Assembly (NCBI GenBank): GCA_934047225.1
Contig: OW204012.1
Location: forward strand, 8,308,001-8,372,000
Origin: Ypsolopha sequella
Taxonomy: Eukaryota > Arthropoda > Insecta > Lepidoptera > Ypsolophidae
Direction: 5' to 3'
Length of the DNA stretch: 64,000 bases
Shown here: in pieces, positions 1 through 11,457 of the stretch
Position numbering within the stretch: position 1 is the stretch's first letter
How the letters are laid out: each line of letters begins with the position of its first letter
The notes under the pieces: generated by a model
Told to the model about the DNA's origin: nothing
What the model saw: the letters and a program-made list of their open reading frames with translations, nothing else
Database searches by the model: none
Made by a program: the position numbers and the translations under genes

Positions 1-230
1 GTGACGAAGTAATTTATTATATGGAGCGCGCAAGTTGAAAATAGGAGTTGACCTGACGGCCGTAAAAACTCGGTTTACGCTTTCGATGTGTTTTTATTGA
101 ATATTTTAGAGGGATGGGTTTTTAATATGACGGCCGTTTTGTACCACATTTTTAACGTTTATTTTGGTACCTACAAGTTTTATTGTCCATAACCTATAAA
201 TCTAAAATTAAATGATATTGAGATCAGCGG
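1..230. other. Unassigned AT-rich sequence
   Basis: I see no gene or clear repeat boundary. The short string TGACGGCCGT occurs twice (near 52 and 129) and may be the edge of a repeat that starts before the window. Confidence 0.3.
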
Positions 231-385
231 GTCTACCGCGTAATTCTGATTTTCATCAACATCAACTTGAGATTGAAATTTGACGTGCGTGCGACGACGC
301 CCGCCTAACATGCCATCTCTTTTGCACGCACGTCAAATTTCAATCTCAAGTTGATGTTGATGAAAATCAGAATTACGCGGTAGAC
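231..385. mobile_element. Palindromic MITE, 155 bp (copy 1)
   Basis: Two near-perfect inverted arms of about 63 bp (231-293 and 323-385, beginning GTCTACCGCGTAATTCTG) surround a short CG-rich loop. A second copy with the same arm start and loop sits at 55387-55545 inside a larger palindrome. It has no coding capacity. This is the structure of a non-autonomous fold-back DNA element. I could not define a target site duplication, so the superfamily is open. Confidence 0.75.
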
Positions 386-579
386 GAGTAGATAGAGACG
401 ATAGAGTTTAGGCCTAATTTTTTATTGGATGCAAGAATTAATTAACTGGATGCAGGAAAATGCAACTAATGACTGAATTTCATGGTGTAAAATGGATTTT
501 AAAAGACACAAAATCGGTATAACCTTATATGGATTTTTATTTTCTGACGGAACTCTAAAAGGCAGTTTCTTGCGTCGCC

Positions 580-2272
580 GCACACTGGTTCCATATCACG
601 AAATCGTGGACTTAGGGTGAAGTCAATTTGAAGGTCAAGGAATCGAACTGATTTTTTTTTGGTAGACTGCTAAAACTATTACAAACACTTTTTACTGATG
701 TAGTTTTTCTGAAATATGCATTAATTTAAGAGAAAAAAATCATTGAATTATTTTTTGTATGGAGAAAATTATGTTTTTGTCAATTACTTGCGAGCTTCAT
801 GTTTATTTAAAATGAAACTTACTACAGGTCATTGAGGAAGTCACGGCTAACATATTCTTTCCTTACACTTATCTGCGTAAATCTGCGCTTTGGAAGCTAC
901 AGGCACTTGAAAATATTTAATGAAAAGGTCAAGAAATTGAACTGATTTTTTATTTTTGGTAGACAGCTTACTCTATTACAAACATCTTTTACTGATGTAG
1001 TTTTGCAAAAATATGCATCACTTTCAGAGAAAAAAAAATATTGAATTATTTTTGTATTAAGAAAATTATGTTTTTGTCAATTACTTGCGTGCTTCATGTT
1101 TACTTAAAATTAAACTTAGTTCAAGTCATTGAGGAAGTCAAGGCCAACATTTTATTTCCTTACACTTAACTGCGAAAATCTACGCTTTGGAAGCTATAGG
1201 CACTTGAAAATATTTTATGTAAAGGTCAAGGAATTGAAATGATTATTTATTTTTGGTAGACTGCTGACTCTATTACAAACATATGAGTAAGCTGTCCCCC
1301 GAAAATAAAAAATCAGTTCAATTCCTTGACCTTTTCATTAAATATTTTCAAGTGCCTGTAGCTTCCAAAGCGCAGATTTACGCAGATAAGTGTAAGGAAA
1401 TAAAATGGTGGCCGTAACTTCCTCAATGACCTGTAGTAAGTTTAATTTTAAATAAACATGAAGCACGCAAGTAATTGACAAAAACATAATTTTCTACATA
1501 CAAAAATAATTCAATATTTTGTTTTCTCTGAAAGTGATGCATATTTTTGCAAAACTACATCAGTAAAAGATGTTTGTAATAGAGTAAGCTGTCTACCAAA
1601 AATAAAAAATCAGTTCAAATTCTTGACCTTTTCATTAAATATTTTCAAGTGCCTGTAGCTTCCAAAGCGCAGATTTACACAGATAAGTGTAAGGAAATAA
1701 AATGTTGGCCGTGACTTCCTCAATGACCTGAACTAAGTTTAATTTTAAATAAACATGAAGCACGCAAGTAATTGACAAAAACATAATTTTCTCCATACAA
1801 AAATAATTCAATATTTTTTTTTCTCTGAAAGTGATGCATATTTTTGCAAAACTACATCAGTAAAAGATGTTTGTAATAGAGTAAGCTGTCTACCAAAAAT
1901 AAAAAATCAGTTCAAATTCTTAACCTTTTCATTAAATATTTTCAAGTGCCTGTAGCTTCCAAAGCGCAGATTTACGCAGATAAGTGTAAGGAAAAAAAAT
2001 GTTGGCCGTAACTTCCTCAATGACCTGTAGTAAGTTTCATTTTAAATAAACATGAAGCACGCAAGTAATTGACAAAAACATAATTTTCTCCATACAAAAA
2101 ATAATTCAATGATTTTTTTCTCTTAAATTAATGCATATTTCAGAAAAACTTAATCAGTAAAAGGTGTTTGTAATAGTTTCAGCAGTCTACCAAAAAAAAA
2201 TCAGTTCGATTCCTTGACCTTCAAATTGACTTCACCGTAAGTCCACGATTTCGTGATATGGAACCAGTGTGC
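580..2272. mobile_element. Fold-back element with arms made of 296-bp tandem subrepeats
   Basis: The outer ends are inverted copies (580 onward GCACACTGGTTCCATATCAC; its reverse complement ends at 2272). Inside, a unit of about 296 bp is repeated in direct orientation in the left arm (unit starts near 633, 927 and 1224, the last truncated near 1285). It is repeated in inverted orientation in the right arm (corresponding points near 1329, 1625, 1921 and 2216). The turn-around point is about 1285-1310. No protein is encoded. Long inverted arms built from internal repeats are the hallmark of fold-back elements. A solo terminal fragment of the same family lies at 9277-9351. Confidence 0.75.
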
Positions 2273-2637
2273 GCCGTCGTGTCATTTATGAATGACAACC
2301 TTGACAACTATAATTTGTTGACTCGTCTGGGTATCGAACATAAGTCCTCTGCTATAACAGAGATCAACAAATGATAACATCTGTAAATCTAGCTCATTTA
2401 GATTGTTTTCGTCTTAAACAATGCTAAACAATCTCATTTCACGCCCACGTTGGTCTCATTATTGTGGACATTGTGGTTCAATATCCTTAGAATGGAGTTC
2501 AAATCTTTTAATAATCAAACATAGCGCTGTCCGCTTCTATCGTAAGTTTCAAAGATTTAACTCAAAAAAGAAAGATCTTGCTTTGCCAGACAGAGACAGA
2601 ACGCGTAGCCCCGTTAAAGGCCTCGCTACACAGAAAT

Positions 2638-3193
2638 CGTGGTGGTATAGCGGGGCGCGATTACAGAGCGTGGTGGTATAGCGGGGCGCGATTACAGAGC
2701 GTGGTGGTATAGCGGGGTGCGATTACAGAGCGTGGTGGTATAGCGGGGCGGGATTACAGAGCGTGGTGGTATAGCGGGGCGCGATTACAGAGCGTGGTGG
2801 TATAGCGGGGCGCGATTACAGAGCGTGGTGGTATAGCGGGGCGCGATTACAGAGCGTGGTGGTATAGCGGGGCGCGATTACAAAGCGTGGTGGTATAGCG
2901 GGGCGCGATTACAGAGCGTGGTGGTATAGCGGGGCGCGATTACAAAGCGTGGTGGTATAGCGGGGCGCGATTACAAAGCGTGATGGTATAGCGGGGCGCG
3001 ATTACAGAGCGTGGTGGTATAGCGGAGTGCGATTACAGAGCGTGGTGGTATAGCGGGGTGCGATTACAGAGCGTGGTGGAGCGGGGCGCGAATACAGAGC
3101 GTGGTGGTATAGCGGAGTGCGATTACAGAGCGTGGTGGAGCGGGGCGCGAATACAGAGCGTGGTGGTATAGCGGAGCACGATTACAGAGCGTG
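2638..3193. repeat. 31-bp minisatellite, about 18 units
   Basis: A unit beginning GTGGTGGTATAGCGGGGCGC and ending GATTACAGAGC (31 bp) repeats head to tail about 18 times, with a few point changes and two units lacking TAT. The unit is GC-rich against AT-rich flanks. Open frames crossing it are a by-product of the repeat. Confidence 0.92.
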
Positions 3194-4187
3194 ACGTTGG
3201 CGGGCGAATTGCTACGGGAATATAAAAGAGCGGGGCGGTTGCAGGGCGCGTCTATGTCCGTTCCGAATCTAACCAAAGTTAGTCCAAAGACTATTTATTC
3301 CATTAAGACCGGTTCCAAAACGTATTGCTCATCCGACTAGAATTTTTCGGTGATAGGGGTTTGGTTTTGGAACGATACCTAAATTAGATCATAAAACTTT
3401 GCTCAATAACTGAACTCAATATAAAACACACCCAGAATGTTTTACATTTAACAAAATACTATTATTTCTACCGTAAAAATACAAATTTCCAGTGAAACAT
3501 GCCCTTTTTGAGACCATGCAATGCTTCGGTTGTCATAACAGCCGCGGCTCAGAGCGCGCTGGTTTAAACTAAAAAGAAACGTCATAGAGTTCAGTTCTGA
3601 TTGATGGAAAATGAGGTGCTCAATCTGACTTTATATGCACTTCGGACCCCCGTTCTTTAATTAACACTTTCGTTAGGTTCCAACACTGAAAGCAGGATAG
3701 CGTAAACAATTTTCAACGCGTGCGACAGAGATGGCAATAGAACCCGTATCACGACCCCTAGTTTATGAACGCGCCCCGGTGTGGCGCCCGACAACGCCAC
3801 GCTTTCCGTCTGGCGAGGCCTTTAAAGTGAATGATTTTCGTGTTTGTTTGTATCCCTTTTCCGTAGCTACCTGGGTGATATCGGTACAACTGTGAGTCAC
3901 AATTTCTGCATGTAAAGTATGGAATTGGTTTATGGATTAGGTCGGCGGCCAAGGTCAACGTGAATGTTTGTATTGTATCGAATGGCTGGTCTAATAAAGT
4001 GATAGCCAACGTGGTTTGGAGCCAAATTTTTTTTGTATCGCAATTATAATGAATATGGACACGTGCATTATTATGGTTAGCTTAAAAAAAGGTAAAACAC
4101 CTATTAATGTATCTCCTAGAGAAAGAGCGGGGTTCCTGTACCTGTAACTACCACGGTGGGGCCCTGACGTTTATACTATTAATAAAG
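3194..4187. other. Unassigned sequence after the minisatellite
   Basis: No gene is recognised. A stretch at 3770-3830 has the inverted sense of 2570-2630 (both contain a GAGGCCT-like core near TTTAAAG or GTTAAAG). The minisatellite may therefore lie inside a larger decayed inverted-repeat element spanning roughly 2570-3830. Confidence 0.3.
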
Positions 4188-4344
4188 CTGATTCTGAAGG
4201 CTTTAATTTTAGTTTTAGTACTGTCAAAACTTAAAGTTTTCCAAAGCAATTTAGCTTCTGTCCCTAACAATTCAGGACTATTTTGCAATGAAGAAATTTT
4301 AGTTTTGACAGCACTAAAACTAAAATTAAAGCCTTCAGAATCGG
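4188..4344. mobile_element. Palindromic MITE, 157 bp (intact copy)
   Basis: Inverted arms of about 44 bp (starting CTGATTCTGAAGGCTTTAAT, ending in its complement at 4344) flank a spacer that is itself partly palindromic. A second copy at 15259-15768 is split by a retroelement insertion, which supports the element limits. Confidence 0.75.
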
Positions 4345-4395
4345 CTACAATGTTGAAATTTTAATGAATAAACGTATTTATATTTTTATTTTTAT

Positions 4396-4530
4396 TATTT
4401 ACATACATACATGTCTCCCAGAGGGGTAGGCAGAGACTACAGACTTTTGTCTGCTACGATTCATACACACCCCTTTCGCCTCTTCCACGTCCATTAATCT
4501 AGTCATACAAGCTTTTTTACTCCGGGTACT
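4396..4530. repeat. Interspersed retroelement fragment
   Basis: The sequence around TGTCTCCCAGAGGGGTAGGC, preceded by ACATACATAC, is of a type I associate with Lepidopteran retroelement tails. It is short, with no coding sequence and no clear ends. Confidence 0.35.
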
Positions 4531-4841
4531 TTTAAAATGAAAATATCTTTATTACAAAAACTCATTTACATTATACAAAAACCACTATTCCCTCATTAAG
4601 ATGCCTTGTGAAGTGGAAACTAGGCCCACAAATATAAGTAAGTATTAACTTACTTATTGTCATTGATCGCACTGGCTGATGTAAACTATTTATTGTGTAA
4701 TTAAGATCTTATATTAATTCCTTTGATAATGCCATAAAGGCGAAACCGGTCAGGAAGTACTAAATAAATTTACTCAATACTCAATATGTTTATTGCAAGC
4801 ATAATGTACATTAAAGATGTTACTTAAAATTTTAGATCATT

Positions 4842-5276
4842 ATGCACCATAAGATACCTAAACAGCATGGGCTCAACACGAGAGCTGCTGCGCAAGGAAA
4901 ATATGAAACTGTAAAAGTGAATAACTATTTTGGCAGCAGAATGTTAAAGCGCAAAATTCCAATGTTATATAATGAAATGCCTATTCATATAAGATCTGAA
5001 CAAAATAAAAATAAATTCGCGAAGTTATATAAAACTTACCTTTTACAAAACATGAAAACATTGACAGATTAAAATAGCATTTTATTATTTACTATTAATG
5101 TACCTAACTACTTATAATTTAGTACATAACTATCTAATTTATAGAAAAAGAAGTGCGACTCCCTCCCCACAGACAAACCAAATTTCTAATTGGTTTTGTG
5201 GGATGTATTTAGATTAAGTTATCTTTGAAATAAATAAACATATTCATTCATTCATTCATTCATTCATTCATTCACC
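4842..5276 (+). mobile_element. LINE 3' end with C-terminal ORF fragment and ATTC tail
   Basis: A 76-residue frame (4842-5072) resembles the C-terminal tail of Jockey/CR1-type LINE ORF2: an NTRAA segment, then a core around PMLYNEMPIHIRSE, then a basic FAKLYKTYLL end. It is followed by a short untranslated region and an (ATTC)n tract at about 5239-5276. The element is truncated upstream, as is usual for LINEs. Assignment is by pattern similarity only. Confidence 0.65.
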
Positions 5277-5575
5277 CTGTTGGGCACAGCAATATTGTGA
5301 GAAAAGGCGGCTTATTTCAAAATTGTATAAATATATTTTATGAGTTTTGTATGCTTGTATAACTAATTTATGACAGACTATTATCGTCCAAATATTCTTG
5401 GATGGTGTAGTAACATTTAGCAATTAATAGATCTTTTAAATGTTGTACAAACTGGGCAGTAGTTATAGTATTTTTTAAACTTATAGGTAATTTATTGAAT
5501 ATATAAATTGACATCGCATATGTATTTGATGATTGTAATTTGAGACGCATAATCATTGTACTATCCATTTGTGGG
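5277..5575 (-). mobile_element. LINE 3' end, inverted, tail-to-tail with the previous one
   Basis: A 66-residue minus-strand frame (5368-5568) carries the same kind of LINE C-terminus: IFNKLPISLKN, then a hydrophobic LKDLLIAKCYYT segment and an acidic EYLDD end. Its 3' side points at the same ATTC/GAAT tract that ends the plus-strand copy. Two truncated LINEs therefore meet tail to tail at one microsatellite. Confidence 0.6.
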
Positions 5576-5684
5576 ATAGTACATGTGATTTTCTTTTCAT
5601 AAGTAGTAACTTTTGACTAAAAAGCAAGTAAGTAGTAACTTTTGACTCTGCCCTTCTTTAGTTTGTCGCCAATTTGGTCAGCAT

Positions 5685-6525
5685 ACCGCCAGGGCCACAG
5701 CTTCAGGTGGTAACAGAGGATCTCGGTCCAAAATGCACATTTTATTATTGTTTTCTATATTTTTTAATAAAAAGTTTGTAATTAATGCGTTTTATGGCGA
5801 TTTGCGCAAATTGCTTAATAGTAGTTTATGCTACTAGGGCGCAAAGGAATAAATTACGAGGACGATTTAAAACACGAGCGTATCGAGTGTTTTAAACGTA
5901 ACCGAGTAATTTATTGCTCTTACGCCCGTGTATCATACTACGTTTTTCAATGCATAGTGTGAGGAAATAAAACAAATATAATTTTGTGAACTTTAAATTG
6001 TAATTGGCTCAAAAGGACTGTATCCAGAGCCGTTAAACAGTGGAAAAAAAATCATGACATTTGTGGTACACAGGAAAGGCTGCATGTTAGCCAACCATTG
6101 CAAATGAATTTAAAAAAAAAATAATAATAAAGCCCTAGGGCAAAATAATCGACTTTCTGTTCGGTTTTGATGCATAAAAAGTGGGCCTTTACGAGCACAT
6201 GCATTGAAAAAATAATTAGGTGTTCAAAAATAAATCATATCATTTTATATACTACATTTTAATTGCACTACATTTACAAACTTTAAAGCGTGTTTACTGT
6301 TGTTATGTAATGCAATCATAATGTTATGTATAAAATGACATCAGTTGCTTGTGGACACATAATTATTGATCAGCAATTTGCGCAAATCGCCATAAAACGC
6401 ATTTATTGCATACTTTTTATTAAAAAATTTGGCAAACAATAATAAAATATGCGTTTTGGACCGAGATCCTCTGTTACCACCTTCAGGCTTCTGGCGGCGC
6501 TTCTTGCTGCGCTTCCAGGCGGTTT
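5685..6525. mobile_element. Palindromic element interrupted by repeat A
   Basis: Arms at 5685-5826 and 6368-6525 are inverted copies (each includes GGTAACAGAGGATCTCGGTC or its complement, and GCGATTTGCGCAAATTGCT). Copy A1 (5827-6213) is inserted beside the left arm. Short frames across the right arm at 6403-6686 are not genes. Confidence 0.65.
5827..6213 (+). repeat. Interspersed repeat A, copy A1
   Basis: A family of about 385 bp found at 5827, 8463, 34905 (inverted) and 42792 (inverted), with a terminal scrap at 57562. It starts near TTTATGCTAC and ends near GAGCACATGCATTG. Close to the start is a strong internal hairpin around TTTAAAACACGAGCGTA. No coding sequence is visible. I do not know its published name. 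Confidence 0.75.
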
Positions 6526-6692
6526 TTGCGACAGGCTTTGCCCTGCCACGACACCCGTCGGCGCCTTCATGTATAGCGCGCTCGCTCGCTCAAAGCGCTC
6601 CACACCAGGTTCGTCCTGTGCGCTCGATCACTGTTTCAACCACCAATTGTGCATTAAATTTCAAATTCATGCTTTATAAACCTTAATAATAC

Positions 6693-6815
6693 TGAACTGT
6701 TGGCGTCAATTGCCACATACCAAAAGGTTTTTCAAATTTTTAACTTCTAAACAAGAAAAACAAAGTTAAGTTATGCACTTTGCGTTAAGCGACTGACGTT
6801 TAACCTTAAGGCGGC
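6693..6815 (+). repeat. Repeat H arm fragment
   Basis: The sequence from TTGGCGTCAATTG to GCGACTGACGTTTAACCTTA matches the arms of the palindromic element at 11110-12157. It is a single arm without the partner. Confidence 0.6.
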
Positions 6816-7132
6816 CTGGTCGAGCTTCATCATAGTGAACCTGGTCAACGTATAAGGGGTGTTGATAAAATGACGGCCAACCCGAAATCGGGGCAAAAAT
6901 TGAATAAACGCGGGCGGAGCCTAAAGCTAGTACATTATATGTACATATGTAAAAGGATACGTATACAGGTCCATGTATCTCTGCTTCGTCATGTACTGCC
7001 GCTTGTAGACTTGCTCGATGCCCTCTCGGAGGTCGCCCCATATCTGGAATACATCACCATACATGTTTACATAAGAATATTTCTAAACAAAATAAATACC
7101 ACATGCTACTCTATAAAATGAAGAATATGATA

Positions 7133-7134
<2 letters not shown>

Positions 7135-7165
<31 letters not shown>

Positions 7166-7170
7166 AGATA
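7135..7170 (+). repeat. (GATAA)n microsatellite
   Basis: About seven perfect pentanucleotide units sit immediately upstream of a retroelement-like 3' fragment (about 7200-7350). Confidence 0.9.
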
Positions 7171-7493
7171 AATTTATTAATCTTCAGTAAGAGTTATTAC
7201 ATTTTTTATTTATTTATTTACATACATACAGTTGCACAAACATATTTCAAATATACACCACTTAAACCCTTAGGGGTTTGTTTGCGGTGCTATTACAATC
7301 TACCACATAAGTAAATTGATTAATCTAAGACAATCTAAGTTAATACATAGTTAAGTTTTATGTTAAATTAAATGTTCATAATATGATTTTATCTTAGCGG
7401 GTAGGTTTTAAAAGGAAAAATTACATTTTTATTTCTACTACAAATCCACAAACATATCCGTGGCATCACGATGTTCCATAATGTTTGAATATA

Positions 7494-7755
7494 CAAGGTG
7501 AATTTGCAAACATCGTCCAAATTCATACTTGAGCCTTGGTAAGTGAACAGCATCATGAACCAATAACGATTTTTGTAAAATTCACAAGATGAAATTTCGA
7601 CTCCCCATAGTGATTCACTCAGGACTGGGAGTGAATTACTATGGGAAGTCGAAATTTCGTTATAAGAATTTCACAAAAATTGTTATCGATTCATGATGTC
7701 GATCACTTACCAAGCCTCCAGTATAAATTTGGACGATAATCAAAAAGTCACCTTG
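7494..7755. mobile_element. MITE family C, copy C1 (262 bp)
   Basis: A full palindrome flanked by TA on both sides (7492-7493 and 7756-7757), with terminal sequence CAAGGTGA and an internal CATCGTCCAAATTCATAC motif. Copies C2 (11781-12042) and C3 (47866-48127) have the same ends and TA flanks. TA duplication and long inverted arms fit a Tc1/mariner-type non-autonomous element. Confidence 0.85.
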
Positions 7756-8003
7756 TATAATGGTACATTGCAGTAAGTAGGTAAAAACCTATATTAAATA
7801 CAATACTATAATATTATTTATAGAAGTACCTCGGGGAACTCTGTTCCCTACACTAAGTACTAATTAAAAACAATTGTTGTGAATTTTTCTATTAACTTCA
7901 GAAAAAAAAAAACAGGAATTTCAAGAAAAACTCTCGAATAGCATTATCGTATAATTACTATTGTGATTTAATTAGAGACATAACAATGACAAAACATACT
8001 TCA

Positions 8004-8230
8004 CCCCCGGTTTCTGAAAGGCCAATCAAAGTTAACAGTAGATTAAAAAAACTTTAACCGCAAATAACGGTGAAAATAAAGCATATATGAAGTAGAAGAA
8101 GTGATGAATCAATAATTAACTTAGTTAATTTTTGATTTCAATGTAAAATTCCCACTTTTTCTGGCTTAATCCGCAGATAATTATTTTTTAATCTACTGTT
8201 AACATTGATTGGCCTTTCAGAAACCGGGGG
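8004..8230. mobile_element. Palindromic MITE D, 227 bp, TCA flanks
   Basis: Perfect terminal inverted repeats (CCCCCGGTTTCTGAAAGGCC and its complement) extend about 48 bp inward. Both sides are flanked by TCA (8001-8003 and 8231-8233), suggesting a 3-bp target duplication as in PIF/Harbinger-type elements. The superfamily is an inference. Confidence 0.8.
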
Positions 8231-8409
8231 TCAGAATCATAACAAAACATCACACAAAAAAAAAACAGTTTTCAGATACTATTTATAGTTTTTCCACAGT
8301 ACGCAAAAATGTTGCAAAAAACGTCAAAATAACTGAAGTTTTCCATGTACGGCTAGAGGGAGATAGACCGTAACAAAACTAAAGGCGTCAGCTATCCACC
8401 GAAAAAAAA

Positions 8410-9270
8410 AAACCGGCCAAGTGCGAGTCTGTGCGAGAAACATGTCTGTTGTATGGGAGCCCCTTTATGCTACAAGGGCGAAAAGGAATAAATTACGAAG
8501 ACGATTTAAAACACGACCGTAGCGAGTGTTTTAAACGTAACCGAGTATTTTATTGCTTTTACGCCCGTGTATCATAATACGTTTTTCAATGCATAGTGTG
8601 AGGAAATGAAAACAAATATAATCTTGTGAACTTTAAATTATGATTGGCTCAAAAGGACTGTATCCAGAGCCGTTTAACAGTGGAAAAAAAAGTATAACAT
8701 CTATGGTACACAGGCAAGGCTGCAGGTTAGCCAACCACTGCAAATAAATAAAAAAATAATAATAATAAAGCCCTAGGGCAATATAATCGACTTTCTGTTC
8801 GGTTCATAAAAAGTGGGCCTTTACGAGCACTTGCATTGAAAAATATTTATTTTATTCTGTTTTTTAGTATTTGTTGTTATAGCGGCAACAGAAATACATA
8901 ATTTTAATTGTTTGTTAATTAATGGTTTATAAATTGGTTAATAAATGGTTTGTTAATTTGTTCAATAAAATTTATATTGTTTTGTTGTTTTAATTTATTT
9001 TGTAATTTGTTTTGTAATTATCGTGTTCTCTGTAGCTGTCTAGTATTGTTAGTAGATTTACTTATTTTAATAATATTATATTGTATAACGCATTAGTTTT
9101 TAAACTGTCATGTTGAACTTTTTAAATAAATAAATTAAATAAATAAAAAAATCATCTGTGAAAATATCAGCTGTCTAACTAACACGGTTCATAAGATACA
9201 GCCTGGTGACAGACGGACAGCGGAGTCTTAGTAATAGGGTCCAGTTGGTTACCCTTTGGGTACGGAACCC
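8410..9270 (+). repeat. Repeat B copy B1, carrying two insertions
   Basis: Repeat B begins with ACCGGCCAAGTGCGAGTC and ends with a GGGTACGGAACCC motif preceded by GACAGACGGACAGCGGAG. Uninterrupted copies at 18503-18794 and 63192-63697 show that this copy is split twice: by repeat A2 at 8463-8848 and by an AT-rich, A-tailed insertion at about 8898-9153. I recognise B as a repeat common in Lepidoptera. Its class is not clear from the sequence. Confidence 0.75.
8463..8848 (+). repeat. Interspersed repeat A, copy A2 nested in B1
   Basis: Same start and end as A1. The surrounding B sequence (GGGAGCCCC on the left, TATTTATTTTATTCTG on the right) is contiguous in other B copies. This fixes the insertion limits to within a few bases. 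Confidence 0.75.
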
Positions 9271-9276
9271 GAAAAA

Positions 9277-9351
9277 ACAGTTCGATGCCTTGACCTTCAA
9301 CTTGACTTGACCCTAAGTCCACAATTTCTTAATATGGAACCAGTGTATGGC
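9277..9351. repeat. Solo end of the 580-2272 fold-back family
   Basis: The sequence from TTCGATGCCTTGACCTTCAA to GGAACCAGTGTA matches the right terminal region of the element at 580-2272 with a few changes. No partner arm is nearby. Confidence 0.6.
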
Positions 9352-9564
9352 GTAGCAGTCGGAGCATGGTTTTCACTCTGGTAATTAATCTTTGTTCCTA
9401 TTTTAAATCCATGTTCCTACTTCATAGTGTACCTGATTTTTAAAAATCCATAATTCATATTAATTAATATTGCATAAATAATGGATATTTTAAAGTTGTT
9501 GTATAAACAACTTTATATCGTAAAATACAAATGTTTTTATTTCAATAAAGAATTATATTATATA

Positions 9565-9825
9565 TAAGGTCTTTCAATTTAAATGGAAAGTAATTTAGGA
9601 GGTGATTCAGTATCGTTAATACATCACATTCCACTGAAATGTACTTTTATTTGCGACAACTTTTTCTTCACTTGTCCATACAAACTAAGTCAGCTGATCG
9701 GACCACTTTGTACTGAGAAGTGAAAAAAAAGCTCGCGAAAAAAAAGTACTTTGCAGTGGAATGTGATGTTTTAACGATACTGAATCACCTCCTAAATTAC
9801 TTTAGATTTAAATTGAAAGACCTTA
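9565..9825. mobile_element. MITE family E, copy E1 (261 bp)
   Basis: A palindrome with TIR starting TAAGGTCTTTCAATTT and TA flanks (9563-9564, 9826-9827). The arms include GAGGTGATTCAGTATCGTTA. A second copy at 43748-44008 has the same ends, and its right end has been amplified into a tandem array. Confidence 0.85.
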
Positions 9826-9862
9826 TACAGCAAAAAATTAAAAAATCTGGCCCCTCATAGAT

Positions 9863-10048
9863 CCATCCATCAGCCTAGTTCGTCCACTGCTGGACATGAG
9901 CCTTTCCAGGACTTTGCCACTCCCGGCGGTCATCCTGGAAGAATTGTCCATACTCACACACGCTGGGCAGGCGGGTTAGTGAGCGCGGTGCTGGAACCCT
10001 CGCACCACAGTGACGCCGCTGCCCGTCACCAGTCTGTTCCATATAAGA
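9863..10048 (-). mobile_element. SINE F copy F1, with 11-bp target duplication
   Basis: The insert is bounded by identical CCCTCATAGAT at 9852-9862 and 10049-10059. It contains the family core (GTCCACTGCTGGACAT) and is truncated relative to the full copy at 59309-59631. The perfect 11-bp duplication indicates LINE-type retrotransposition. The 3' end of the element is the CCATCCATCAGCC side, so the copy reads on the minus strand. Confidence 0.8.
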
Positions 10049-10364
10049 CCCTCATAGATACTGTTCGTAAATATTGGCCCGCGTAGGAAAAAGATTGCTC
10101 AACCCTGCTCTAATATAATAATATTTAAACTCAACAAAGAGATTAATCTCGCTATACAAACATAATCTTAGAGAATGAGAACTCTGTATTTCGTCTGTTA
10201 GGAGGAACCCATAATGTAGTGCAGACAGAGGTTCCTTAGAACAAGGCGTGAAATTCACATAACGCCCTCGTGAGCGTTCAACATGTGCATTAGTAGCTAG
10301 TTTATCAAGTAGTTACAAAAATTCGGTGGACAGATATGGTGGAAAAATTCAACGGTCCAGGAGT

Positions 10365-10500
10365 ACCTCGGTGGCGCAGTTGGTGGCGCACTTATCATGA
10401 AAGCAAGAGATCGCAGGTTAAAATCCTGACCCAAAGAATTTCTTCAAATATTTGTTTACATGAAATTTGTTTCTGATTGATCTTTTCTAGTTTATAATGC
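10365..10500 (+). repeat. tRNA-derived SINE
   Basis: A box A-like TGGCGCAGTTGG (10372-10383) lies 33 bp before a box B-like GGTTAAAATCC (10416-10426), which is normal tRNA spacing. The sequence then runs into a non-tRNA body. The box B has lost the usual GGTTCGA core, so this is a decayed SINE head rather than a working tRNA gene. Confidence 0.6.
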
Positions 10501-10508
10501 TAAGTATA

Positions 10509-10767
10509 CAACGTGTAACAGAAATGTGTAACCATTTTTAAGAGCTCATTCAGTCAATGGTATAGAACAACTTCTACTATGGAGCCAACCGCGAAATCTC
10601 AAAAAAAAATCTGCCCTTCCACACATTTCGACCGAGCGGCATTACATTTTTCTATGAAACAGTTAATTTTTTTTCGAGGTACAGGGTTTGTTCCATAGTA
10701 AAAGTTGTTCTATACCATTAACTGAATAAGCTCTTCAAATATGGTTACACCTTTCTGTTACACGTTG
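10509..10767. mobile_element. Palindromic MITE G, 259 bp, TA flanks
   Basis: TIR CAACGTGTAACAGAAA and its complement, with TA on both sides (10507-10508, 10768-10769). The arms also share GGTATAGAACAACTT. Non-coding. Confidence 0.8.
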
Positions 10768-11457
10768 TATAATGGATGTAAACATATGATGATTTGGTAA
10801 ATGTATGGTTTACTTCGCTTTGAACATCCCGAAGATGCCAAAAAAAACGAAACCAATCTCAATGGCCTCAAATCATGGAACCAAACCGCACCGCCATGTT
10901 TATAATATCAAAAAGTATTTTTAAATATGCATACTGGCGCCGAGCCAAATAAATATTGGAATAAGTGAAAGTGATTTCTAACATTCGCATTAAATTCGAT
11001 GCTCGTTTGATGGAATTTATAGCCCTTTCATGAGGAGAGAAGTTGGTCAAGTGCAACGAAGCTTGTAAACTTTGCGATCGAATTTCACAGAGTTTCGGAA
11101 ATCAGCCCATAAGGTTCAACGTCAATCGCTTAGCGCAAAGTGCTGTGCTTTGCACTTTGCTTTTCTTGTTCAGAAGTTAAAAACTGAAAAACCTTTTGGT
11201 ATGTGACAGTTGACGTCGATAGTTTAGTGTGGTTTAGAAAACATGAGTTTGAAATTTTATGCACAATTAGTCATGATCTTGTCCAAACAATGTTAAAACA
11301 GCATTTTAAGTTGGTTTTGAAAAGACCACGACTAATTGTGTATACAATTTCATTAAAACCAACTCTTGCTTTATAAACCTCACTTGTACTGAACTATTGG
11401 CGTCAATTGTGACAGACCAAAATGTTTTTAAATTTTTAATTTCCTAACAAGAAAAAG

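Noticed and set aside
2638..3193. Regular repeats considered as a CRISPR array
   Set aside because: Units are contiguous with no variable spacers, and the window is eukaryotic; it is a minisatellite.
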